A stretch of DNA of 6,309 nt, from the NCBI GenBank assembly GCA_022599995.1, contig JAHZLG010000132.1, forward strand, positions 1 through 6,309, written 5' to 3'. Source of the DNA: Alphaproteobacteria bacterium. Lineage in GTDB: Bacteria > Pseudomonadota > Alphaproteobacteria > CBDBCS01 > JAHZLG01. The position numbers and the translations under genes were made by a program. Shown here piece by piece: positions 1-5,517 of the stretch; position 1 is the stretch's first letter; each line of letters opens with the position of its first letter. Under the pieces are notes generated by a model. It saw only the letters and a program-made list of their open reading frames with translations, was not told where the DNA came from and did not search any database.

Positions 1-1
1 C

Positions 2-2926
2 ATCTACCATCTGACCTACGAGCGGAAGGATATTGTCGACCTCGAATCCCACTTGACCATCGCGGATAGCGACGCCTTCGAACACGCGATCGGCAGCGAA
101 AGCGTGATCCTGCTCGATGCCAAGACCGATGACGACATTGCCGTCTCTAAGGCAACCAGCCATGCCGAAGTGAAAGAGCTGTTCCAAAAACTTACCAAGG
201 GCGAGATCAACGCCTACCGCATCCCCTATCTCAGCAATTTCAGCGAGATAGAACACGCCCTGACGATCGGACGTGTTCATATCCAACAACGGATCAAGAC
301 GATCTATCACACCATCGACACGACGGGTGCCGCAACCAAAGAACGCGTGATCACGACCGCAGGACGCGCCATGCTCGGCAATATCCTGCCCAAGCATCCC
401 TTCTTGCGCTATGACCTCGTGAACCAATTGCTCACCAAACGACACGTCACGAACCTTATCGACGTCATCTATCGCCATACAGGGCAAAAAGAAACCGTTA
501 TCTTCAGTGATGTCCTGATGAAATTGGGGTTTGAATGGGCATGCCGCTCGGGGGTGTCGCTCGGGAAAGACGACCTGATCATCCCCGAGAGCAAGCAGGA
601 ATTCATCGACAAAACCCAAGCCGTGGTCGAGGAATTCGAGGCGCAATACCAACAAGGCCTGATCACCGGCGGGGAAAAATACAACAAGGTGGTGGACGCC
701 TGGTCATCGTGCACCGACCAAATCGCCGGCGAAATGATGAAGGCGATCCAAAACCCGAAAGACGGCCTCATCAATGCAGTCTATATGATGGCAGATTCGG
801 GGGCACGGGGCTCGGCGACCCAAATCAAGCAGCTCGCCGGAATGCGCGGATTGATGGCGAAACCCTCAGGGGAGATCATCGAACGACCGATCATCTCTAA
901 CTTCAAAGAAGGGCTGACCGTGCTCGAGTACTTCAACTCGACCCACGGCGCACGCAAGGGACTGGCCGATACCGCCCTCAAAACCGCGAACAGTGGCTAT
1001 ATGACTCGGAAACTAGTCGATGTCGCCCAGAATGCCGTGATTAACGGAACCGACTGCGGCACCGACGGCTTTCTCGAGAAGACCACCGTGATGGATGGCG
1101 GCGACATTATCGAAGCCCTGAGTGAACGCATCTTGGGACGCGTGCTCGCCCGCGACGTCGTGAACCCCGAAAACAATGTCTTGGTCGCCCCACGCGGCAC
1201 CCTGGTCGATGAGAAAATGGCGGAGAACATCGAGCGCATCGGTGTCACCAACGTCTCCGTGCGGTCGGTCATCAAGTGCAAAAACAAGATTGGTGTCTGT
1301 GCCATGTGCTACGGACGCGACCTCTCGCGCGGCACCCTGGTGAACGAAGGCGAGGCGATCGGCGTCATTGCCGCCCAATCCATCGGCGAACCGGGCACGC
1401 AGCTTACCATGCGCACCTTCCACATCGGTGGCGTGGTGCAAGGGGGAGCAGAGCAGTCGCATATCGAATCTGCCGCCGATGGCACCGTGACCATTGTCGG
1501 GGGCGACCTGCTGATTCGCGACCAACGCAACAACCTCGTGGTGATGGGGCGGTCAACCGAGATTCACCTGTTCGACATCAACAACCGTGAACGCGCCCGC
1601 TACCCTGTGGTCTACGGCACGCGGCTGCTTGTGGACGACAATGGCACCGTGAAAGCCGGGCAGAAACTTGCCGAGTGGGACCCCTATACCCAACCGATTA
1701 TCAGTGAACGCGAAGGGGTCGCCAATTATGTCGATCTCGAACGCCACCTGACCCTCTCCGAGCAGTTCAACGAAGAAACCGGTATCACCGACCAAGTCGT
1801 GATCGGGGCGAAAAAAGACGTCTCACTGCGGCCGCGTATCACCCTGCGCGACGACCAAGGCGAGGTGATCCTGCTCGATGACACGAAGGAGGCACGCTAT
1901 TTCCTCCCCGTCGGGGCTATCCTCTCGGTGCAAGACCAAACCCACGTGAAACCCGGCGACCTGCTCGCACGGGTGCCGCGAGCATCATCGAGAACCCGCG
2001 ATATTACCGGGGGGCTGCCGCGCGTTGCCGAATTGTTCGAAGCGCGCAAACCCCGCGAACAATCCGTGATGGCGGAAATCAACGGGCGGATCGAATTCGG
2101 CAAGGAGCTGAAAGCCAAACGACAAATTCTCATCATCGGCGAAGACGACAATGGCGTCGCCATCCGTCGCGAGTACATGGTGCCCAAACGCCAACAGGTG
2201 CTTGTGCAAGAGGGCGACTGGGTGAAACTCGGCGAGAAGCTTGTCGATGGTGCCCCCGCCCCCCACGACATTCTGCGCGTGCTCGGCCCCTCCGCCCTGA
2301 CCGACTACCTCAGTGCCGAAATCCAAGACGTCTATCGCCTGCAAGGGGTGAAAATCAACGATAAGCACATCGAAGTGATCATCCGCCAAATGCTGAACAA
2401 GATCGAGATTACCGACGCAGGAAATAGCCATCTCGCCGTGGGCGACCAAATGACCGAGGACGAAATCAATGAAATCAACATCGAGCTTGTCAAAGAAGAC
2501 CTCGAACCCGCGAAATTCGACCGCGTGCTGATGGGGATCACGAAGTCGGCCCTGCAAACCGCCTCGTTTATCTCGGCGGCATCGTTCCAAGAAACGACCC
2601 GCGTGCTTACCCACGCCTCGGTGAGCGGACGGATCGATGAATTGCGGGGGCTGAAAGAAAACGTCATTGTCGGACGCCTCATCCCTGCAGGGACCGGGTC
2701 GGCACTGCGACGCTACCAGCAAATTGCCCGCTCGCAAGACGACGTCGCACGTGAGCAACAGCGGCAAATCGAAGCGGAAGCGGAGGCCCTGGCCCTCGCT
2801 GCCGATCCGCTGGCACCGAAAATGGCGGACGAAACCACGGACGGACTCGCCCGTGATGCCTTTGCAGCCGAGCCCCCCTTGACCCCCGATATGCCTGCAA
2901 CCCCCACCGAGGGAGGATTGTTCTGA
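2..2926 (+). CDS. rpoC: RNA polymerase beta' subunit, C-terminal ~974 residues (5' end outside window)
   Basis: This is the largest subunit of the core RNA polymerase, which forms much of the active-site cleft. The reading frame is open from base 2, so the gene begins upstream; the TTG at 53 is internal and not a start. Counting window residues, I see the secondary-channel rim helices (about 194-250), the conserved MADSGARGS and [12 protein letters not shown] segment (from about 261), the bridge helix (301-344), four zinc-ligand cysteines (352, 426, 433, 436, the same 74-residue spacing as in E. coli), the trigger-loop region with [12 protein letters not shown] (about 453-477), and [16 protein letters not shown] (from 667). 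The catalytic NADFDGD loop must lie upstream. Residues about 11-79 look like an insertion compared with alphaproteobacterial homologues I remember. After LIPAGTG (899) there is a 75-residue tail rich in Ala, Glu and Gln. The family assignment is certain. Confidence 0.98.
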   Translation: MYHLTYERKDIVDLESHLTIADSDAFEHAIGSESVILLDAKTDDDIAVSKATSHAEVKELFQKLTKGEINAYRIPYLSNFSEIEHALTIGRVHIQQRIKTIYHTIDTTGAATKERVITTAGRAMLGNILPKHPFLRYDLVNQLLTKRHVTNLIDVIYRHTGQKETVIFSDVLMKLGFEWACRSGVSLGKDDLIIPESKQEFIDKTQAVVEEFEAQYQQGLITGGEKYNKVVDAWSSCTDQIAGEMMKAIQNPKDGLINAVYMMADSGARGSATQIKQLAGMRGLMAKPSGEIIERPIISNFKEGLTVLEYFNSTHGARKGLADTALKTANSGYMTRKLVDVAQNAVINGTDCGTDGFLEKTTVMDGGDIIEALSERILGRVLARDVVNPENNVLVAPRGTLVDEKMAENIERIGVTNVSVRSVIKCKNKIGVCAMCYGRDLSRGTLVNEGEAIGVIAAQSIGEPGTQLTMRTFHIGGVVQGGAEQSHIESAADGTVTIVGGDLLIRDQRNNLVVMGRSTEIHLFDINNRERARYPVVYGTRLLVDDNGTVKAGQKLAEWDPYTQPIISEREGVANYVDLERHLTLSEQFNEETGITDQVVIGAKKDVSLRPRITLRDDQGEVILLDDTKEARYFLPVGAILSVQDQTHVKPGDLLARVPRASSRTRDITGGLPRVAELFEARKPREQSVMAEINGRIEFGKELKAKRQILIIGEDDNGVAIRREYMVPKRQQVLVQEGDWVKLGEKLVDGAPAPHDILRVLGPSALTDYLSAEIQDVYRLQGVKINDKHIEVIIRQMLNKIEITDAGNSHLAVGDQMTEDEINEINIELVKEDLEPAKFDRVLMGITKSALQTASFISAASFQETTRVLTHASVSGRIDELRGLKENVIVGRLIPAGTGSALRRYQQIARSQDDVAREQQRQIEAEAEALALAADPLAPKMADETTDGLARDAFAAEPPLTPDMPATPTEGGLF

Positions 2927-3016
2927 TCCCACGGGGGGCAAGGTGCGCACCGCACGGGGGGCAAGGTCGGATCGCACGGGGGGCGTAGTCAGATTGCACG
3001 CGGGGGGCGTAGTCGG
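2926..3016. repeat. Tandem array of four imperfect 22-24-base units with G6 runs
   Basis: Four units follow one another without gaps, starting at 2926 (the A of the rpoC stop codon), 2949, 2971 and 2993. Their lengths are 23, 22, 22 and 24 bases. Each has the form A(T/C)(C/T)(G/C)CAC, then six G, then C(AA/GT)(G/A)GT and three to four more bases. The G6 runs lie at 2933-2938, 2956-2961, 2978-2983 and 3002-3007. A fifth, broken unit begins at 3017 (ATCGCAC) but lacks the G run. Units 1 and 2 share CAAGGT and units 3 and 4 share CGTAGT, which suggests stepwise duplication. The junction of units 1 and 2 also contains the palindrome GGTGCGCACC (2942-2951). The unit lengths are not all multiples of three, so this is not a protein repeat in any single frame. 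Function unknown. Confidence 0.9.
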
Positions 3017-3033
3017 ATCGCACAAAGTGCGAT
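3017..3033 (+). terminator. Perfect 7-bp hairpin behind the repeat array, possible rpoC 3' end
   Basis: ATCGCAC-AAA-GTGCGAT is a perfect inverted repeat with a three-base loop, 90 bases after the rpoC stop. Its left arm is the start of a fifth repeat unit, so the hairpin may have arisen from the array. The following bases (GGCACAAATTTCTGTG) hold only a short, delayed T run, so this is a poor intrinsic terminator. It could instead be a 3' stabilising stem or a protein-binding palindrome. No better terminator is visible between rpoC and the next gene. Confidence 0.35.
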
Positions 3034-3075
3034 GGCACAAATTTCTGTGTATAAGCCGAGAAGAAAGCACACCAC

Positions 3076-3104
3076 TTGAAACCTTTTTGTCTTTTCCCTA
3101 TTTA
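3076..3104 (+). promoter_or_regulatory. Weak candidate sigma-70-type promoter for the 85-aa gene
   Basis: TTGAAA (3076-3081) is a good -35 element. A 17-base spacer leads to TATTTA (3099-3104), which matches only the first three bases of TATAAT. If used, the transcript would begin near 3111 and carry a leader of about 180 bases before the ATG at 3293. This rests on a motif match only; other A/T-rich spots in the gap could serve instead. Confidence 0.28.
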
Positions 3105-3279
3105 CTGCCCTAGACGTTGCATTTGGCCTGCCTTCACCGTCGCCCGTTAGAAACATCCCATCCTCATTCCTCCTCACACTGTCCACGCGATAACAAGCGG
3201 TTGCCTTGGCGATGGTGCCCTTAGACACCCGCCCCTGTTCTTGCGCTCCTCCTTCTTCACCTCATCCAAATTTCCCTCG

Positions 3280-3292
3280 AAAGGTCTCCTTT
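3280..3292 (+). promoter_or_regulatory. Shine-Dalgarno sequence folded into a hairpin at the start codon
   Basis: AAAGG (3280-3284) is the only plausible ribosome-binding sequence for the ATG at 3293, with eight bases between. It is also the left arm of a perfect five-pair hairpin: AAAGG, loop TCT, CCTTT (3288-3292). The right arm touches the start codon. The site both supports the choice of the 3293 start and suggests that ribosome access may be limited by this fold. The stem is short and partly A-T, so its stability in the cell is uncertain. Confidence 0.6.
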
Positions 3293-3550
3293 ATGGAACA
3301 AAAATTTATTGACGGCATTCAAGATGTCAGCATCACAAACTCCATGGTTCGCGTGAACTGCTTTGGCATGCTTGGCCCCTCCCCCGAAGGCGACGGCAAA
3401 GTACGCGTGCAACCCACCGTGCAACTCGTGCTGACCCCGGACACCTTTATGCGGTTTTTCGAAACATTCTCGCGTTTCCACGAAGAGCTGAAAGAACGCG
3501 GCATGATTCGTCCCACGACCGAACAAGAAGTGCCTGCCCAAGAAGGCTAA
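3293..3550 (+). CDS. 85-residue protein of unknown function
   Basis: I do not recognise this protein with confidence. The start at ATG 3293 is preferred over upstream in-frame starts (for example ATG at 3212) because AAAGG sits eight bases before it and the extra N-terminal stretch reads as low-complexity Pro/Ser translation of the pyrimidine-rich leader. The N-terminal half (about residues 1-50) alternates hydrophobic and polar residues as expected of beta strands, with a Gly/Pro/Asp turn (GPSPEGDGK). It is followed by LTPDTFMRFFETFSRFHEELKERG, a likely amphipathic helix, split here as LTPDTFMRFFETF and SRFHEELKERG. A strand segment followed by a 'V.L.L(T/S)P' turn and a charged helix loosely recalls small DUF3467-type proteins, but this is weak memory-based resemblance. 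There is no signal peptide, membrane segment or cysteine cluster. It has its own terminator and probably its own promoter, so it seems monocistronic and cytosolic. Confidence 0.8.
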   Translation: MEQKFIDGIQDVSITNSMVRVNCFGMLGPSPEGDGKVRVQPTVQLVLTPDTFMRFFETFSRFHEELKERGMIRPTTEQEVPAQEG

Positions 3551-3561
3551 TCCAGACATAT

Positions 3562-3592
3562 CGAGCGGAAGGCCTTGTGCCTTCCTCCCTCG
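3562..3592 (+). promoter_or_regulatory. Stem-loop just after the 85-aa gene
   Basis: A perfect seven-pair stem, GGAAGGC (3567-3573) with GCCTTCC (3579-3585), closes a five-base loop CTTGT. It is extended below an internal loop by CGAG (3562-3565) pairing with CTCG (3589-3592). No T run follows, so it is not itself an intrinsic terminator. It starts 11 bases after the stop codon and directly precedes the true terminator. A 3' end-protecting stem is a reasonable inference. Confidence 0.6.
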
Positions 3593-3593
3593 G

Positions 3594-3635
3594 CAGTGGC
3601 GCATCTCTTTACAGGGGTGCGCCATTGTTTGTTTT
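3594..3635 (+). terminator. Rho-independent terminator after the 85-aa gene
   Basis: CAGTGGCGCA (3594-3603) pairs with TGCGCCATTG (3618-3627) over ten positions with one G-T wobble, around a 14-base loop. TTTGTTTT (3628-3635) follows at once. The strong stem with an immediate T-rich tail is the classic form. It should separate transcription of the 85-aa gene from that of the carboxylase genes downstream. Confidence 0.85.
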
Positions 3636-3640
3636 GGACA

Positions 3641-3658
3641 CAGCACACACAGCACACA
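3641..3658. repeat. Two tandem copies of CAGCACACA
   Basis: CAGCACACA occurs twice in direct succession (3641-3649 and 3650-3658) just behind the terminator. CACACC (3655-3660) could also pair with GGTGTG (3676-3681). This is probably a small local duplication; no function is evident. Confidence 0.5.
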
Positions 3659-3718
3659 CCGAGCATACTGCCTGTGGTGTGGGCACGCGGCTGCAGTGCG
3701 CTAAGGCGTCCCCCTGCC

Positions 3719-3768
3719 GTGGTCTAGGCCACCACTAGACCACCCCCCCCAGTCGTGGTCTAGACCAC
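3719..3768. promoter_or_regulatory. Cluster of GTGGTCTAG half-sites, probable operator array upstream of pccB
   Basis: GTGGTCTAGACCAC at 3755-3768 is a perfect 14-base palindrome. A one-mismatch copy, GTGGTCTAGGCCAC, lies at 3719-3732. A further right half, CTAGACCAC, lies at 3735-3743 and forms an exact inverted repeat with GTGGTCTAG at 3719-3727 across seven bases. Four exact nine-base half-sites therefore occur in 50 bases (3719, 3735, 3755 and 3760, the last two overlapping in the perfect palindrome). The right-hand site ends four bases before a candidate -35 element and is centred about 47 bases upstream of the predicted transcription start, a position typical of activator sites, though a repressor is equally possible. 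A run of eight C (3743-3750) separates the two groups. The binding protein is unknown. Confidence 0.7.
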
Positions 3769-3772
3769 ACCC

Positions 3773-3802
3773 TTGACGAGATAAGGCAATCATGCTTATC
3801 TC
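3773..3802 (+). promoter_or_regulatory. Candidate leaderless promoter of pccB
   Basis: TTGACG (3773-3778) matches five of six bases of the -35 consensus. With an 18-base spacer the -10 would be TATCTC (3797-3802); with 17 bases it would be TTATCT (3796-3801). Both are weak -10 elements. Initiation six to seven bases downstream falls at 3808-3809, at the A of the pccB ATG. No Shine-Dalgarno sequence is present near that ATG (the nearest purine run, AAGG at 3783-3786, is 22 bases away), which agrees with a leaderless mRNA. This is inferred from sequence alone. Confidence 0.5.
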
Positions 3803-3803
3803 G
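3777..3803. promoter_or_regulatory. Perfect 9-9-9 palindrome over the pccB core promoter
   Basis: CGAGATAAG (3777-3785) and CTTATCTCG (3795-3803) are exact reverse complements separated by nine bases, so the two arms lie 18 bases apart start to start and are centred at 3790. The element spans the interval between the predicted -35 and -10 boxes and ends five bases before the ATG. This size and position fit an operator for a dimeric repressor such as a TetR- or GntR-type protein blocking RNA polymerase. As RNA it could also form a nine-pair stem if transcription starts upstream. Its sequence is unrelated to the GTGGTCTAG sites, so a second regulator is implied. Confidence 0.7.
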
Positions 3804-3808
3804 ATACT

Positions 3809-5356
3809 ATGACAACAATCCTTAACCAGCTCTACCAACGCCGCGCCCAAGCACGTGTCGGCGGCGGCGAAGCAAGAATCAGCAAGCAACACAAGCAACA
3901 GAAATACACCGCACGCGAGCGATTGCTTATCCTGCTTGATCCCGAAACCTTCGAAGAGTGGGACACTTTCGTCGTCCATAATTGCCACGACTTCGATATG
4001 ATGGAGGAACAAATCCCCGGCGACGGAGTCGTGACCGGACACGGAAAAATCAATGGCCAAAAAGTCTGCGTCTTTGCCCAAGACTTCACCGTGCTGGGCG
4101 GCTCGCTATCAGAGACCCACGCACGGAAAATCTGCAAGGTGATGGATACCGCTATGCGGATCGGCGTGCCCGTTATCGGACTCAATGACTCCGGAGGGGC
4201 ACGCATCCAAGAAGGGGTTAGCTCACTCGCAGGCTATGCCGAGGTGTTCCAACGCAACGCCCTTGCCTCGGGGGTGATACCGCAAATCTCGCTCATTATG
4301 GGGCCCTGCGCAGGGGGAGCCGTCTACTCGCCAGCCATTACCGACTTTAGTTTTATGGTCGAAGGCAGCGCCTACATGTTCGTGACAGGGCCCAATGTGG
4401 CGAAAACTGTAACCCACGAAGAGGTTACCGCCGAAGAACTAGGCGGTGCCGCCGTGCACGCATCAAAGTCTGGGGTCGTGGCCAAGAAATATGTCGACGA
4501 GGTGGCCATGCTGCTCGACGTGCGGCGGTTGATGAAATTCCTGCCGGCAAACAACAAAATCCCCCGGCTGAGCCGGGTGCACCCGCAACAGCCAATGCAG
4601 CCGGGGCACGACGACAATGGATTGCGCCCCGCGCTCGAGAACATCCTGCCGCAAGACAGCAACACCCCCTACAACATGCAACACGTGATCGACAACGTGA
4701 TCGATGACCGCGACTTCTTCGCCCTCCATCACGACTTCGCCGCCAATATCATCACCGGGTTTGCCCGCCTCAAAGGACGCCCCATCGGTATCGTCGCCAA
4801 TCAACCCCTGCACCTCGCGGGTTGCCTCGACATTGATGCCTCGACCAAAGCCGCCCGCTTCGTGCGGTTCTGCGACTGCTTCAATATCCCAATCCTCACC
4901 TTGGTTGACGTCCCCGGCTTCATGCCCGGAACAACCCAAGAACACGGCGGCATTATCCGCCACGGCGCGAAATTGCTCTATGCCTTTGCCGAAGCAACCG
5001 TGCCGAAGGTGACGCTGATCGTCCGCAAAGCATACGGCGGCGCCTACGACGTGATGGCATCGAAACACCTGCGGGGCGACGTCAACTACGCATGGCCAGC
5101 CGCCGAAATCGCGGTGATGGGCGCAAAAGGCGCGGTCGAGATCATCTTCCGCAATCACAGCAAAGACCATCAGGCAACGAAAGAAGCCGAATATACCCAA
5201 CGCTTTGCCAACCCCTTTGTTGCCGCAGAAAAAGGGTTCATCGACGATGTCATCGCCCCGCACAACACCCGCAACCGGCTCGCCTGTGCCTTCGATCTGG
5301 TGGCCGAGAAGGATTTGCGCAATCCGTGGAAAAAGCACGATAACATGCCCCTGTGA
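3809..5356 (+). CDS. pccB: Propionyl-CoA carboxylase, carboxyltransferase (beta) subunit
   Basis: The 515-residue product is a full-length acyl-CoA carboxylase beta chain of the crotonase fold. It transfers the carboxyl group from carboxybiotin to an acyl-CoA, in propionyl-CoA carboxylase giving (S)-methylmalonyl-CoA in the cytosol. The start fits the family: the usual N-terminal helix is followed by [23 protein letters not shown] and IPGDGVVTG. The first oxyanion loop is GGARIQEGV (129-137), followed by [12 protein letters not shown] (from 165) and MFVTGPNV. The C-terminal half has [24 protein letters not shown] and [18 protein letters not shown]. Asp414 in AYDVM is the position that, as I recall, marks propionyl-CoA rather than acetyl-CoA preference. 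The C terminus [11 protein letters not shown] is typical of propionyl-CoA carboxylase. Several usually conserved stretches (such as [14 protein letters not shown], and the 240-285 linker) are divergent. The biotin carboxylase gene follows 157 bases later. Confidence 0.95.
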   Translation: MTTILNQLYQRRAQARVGGGEARISKQHKQQKYTARERLLILLDPETFEEWDTFVVHNCHDFDMMEEQIPGDGVVTGHGKINGQKVCVFAQDFTVLGGSLSETHARKICKVMDTAMRIGVPVIGLNDSGGARIQEGVSSLAGYAEVFQRNALASGVIPQISLIMGPCAGGAVYSPAITDFSFMVEGSAYMFVTGPNVAKTVTHEEVTAEELGGAAVHASKSGVVAKKYVDEVAMLLDVRRLMKFLPANNKIPRLSRVHPQQPMQPGHDDNGLRPALENILPQDSNTPYNMQHVIDNVIDDRDFFALHHDFAANIITGFARLKGRPIGIVANQPLHLAGCLDIDASTKAARFVRFCDCFNIPILTLVDVPGFMPGTTQEHGGIIRHGAKLLYAFAEATVPKVTLIVRKAYGGAYDVMASKHLRGDVNYAWPAAEIAVMGAKGAVEIIFRNHSKDHQATKEAEYTQRFANPFVAAEKGFIDDVIAPHNTRNRLACAFDLVAEKDLRNPWKKHDNMPL

Positions 5357-5448
5357 CCATGGTGACTGCCCATAGCCACGCGCACGGCGGGTTGCCCTCC
5401 TTCCCAACGATATACCTTCCCACTTCCCCTCCTTTTGTCACTGCCTTT

Positions 5449-5517
5449 ATGCCCGATGCCCCCCGGACGGGCGTCTCGGCAAGAACAGGCAGGCATCGAA
5501 TGAATGACCGACCATGA
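5449..5517 (+). other. Possible 22-codon upstream ORF overlapping the biotin carboxylase start (ATGA)
   Basis: An ATG at 5449 opens 22 codons ending in TGA at 5515-5517, which overlaps the next gene's ATG (5514-5516) as ATGA, an arrangement typical of translational coupling. The putative peptide is short, basic and has five Arg codons, of which two (AGA, AGG) appear rare in the neighbouring genes. A second in-frame ATG at 5500 would give only five codons. There is no clear Shine-Dalgarno sequence, so translation is unproven and the overlap may be chance. Confidence 0.2.
5454..5498 (+). promoter_or_regulatory. Hairpin with an alternative pairing upstream of the biotin carboxylase gene
   Basis: GATGCCC (5455-5461) pairs with GGGCGTC (5469-5475) around a seven-base loop, with one G-T pair, and CCGA/TCGG can extend the stem over a bulge. 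The same left arm, as CGATGCC (5454-5460), is also a perfect complement of GGCATCG (5492-5498), close to the start codon. The two folds exclude each other. No T run follows the first hairpin, so it is not an intrinsic terminator. I see no strong promoter in 5357-5513, so the gene is probably transcribed from the pccB promoter and this element may modulate mRNA stability or translation. Confidence 0.35.

Larger units (their letters stand above)
3034..3292. other. Gene-free, pyrimidine-rich leader region
   Basis: These 259 bases lie between the hairpin behind rpoC and the next ATG, and I see no gene in them. From about 3080 the + strand is dominated by C and T, including CCTTTTTGTCTTTTCCC (3082-3098), CATTCCTCCTCACAC (about 3164-3178) and CTCCTCCTTCTTCACCTC (about 3246-3263). 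The repeated CCTCC/CCTCCT motifs equal the anti-Shine-Dalgarno sequence of 16S rRNA, so in an mRNA they could pair with a purine-rich ribosome site. Open frames reading across this region on either strand have low-complexity, Pro/Arg/Ser-rich translations and do not look like proteins. The region probably holds the promoter and 5' untranslated leader of the 85-aa gene. Confidence 0.55.

Noticed and set aside
53..55. TTG at 53 as the start of the large first ORF.
   Set aside because: The frame is open to base 2 and the residues before it (YHLTYERKD) continue RpoC homology, so the gene is cut by the window edge.
1606..1614. GTGGTCTA inside rpoC as another copy of the pccB operator half-site.
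   Set aside because: It is a single eight-base match within conserved coding sequence with no inverted partner.
2926..3016. The short repeats as a CRISPR array.
   Set aside because: The units are contiguous and differ only slightly, without unique spacers, and there are no cas genes in the window.
1985..3070. A 361-residue open frame on the minus strand over the end of rpoC and the repeat array.
   Set aside because: It is antisense to clearly conserved rpoC codons, and its N-terminal repeats come from translating the G-tract DNA repeats. No ribosome site or family motif is visible.
3206..3292. An upstream start for the small protein, adding 29 residues.
   Set aside because: The extra residues translate the pyrimidine-rich leader into Pro/Ser/Cys-rich low complexity, while AAAGG is correctly spaced for ATG 3293.
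4463..5407. A 314-residue open frame on the minus strand inside pccB.
   Set aside because: It is the antisense shadow of a highly conserved coding region, with a composition typical of GC-rich antisense frames.
5392..5416. TTGCCC and TATACC as a promoter for the biotin carboxylase gene.
   Set aside because: The spacer is only 13 bases and the -35 match is poor, so I did not list it as a feature.
5455..5475. The hairpin between pccB and the biotin carboxylase gene as a Rho-independent terminator.
   Set aside because: The bases after it (TCGGCAAGAACAGG) contain no T run, and the two genes are expected to be co-expressed.
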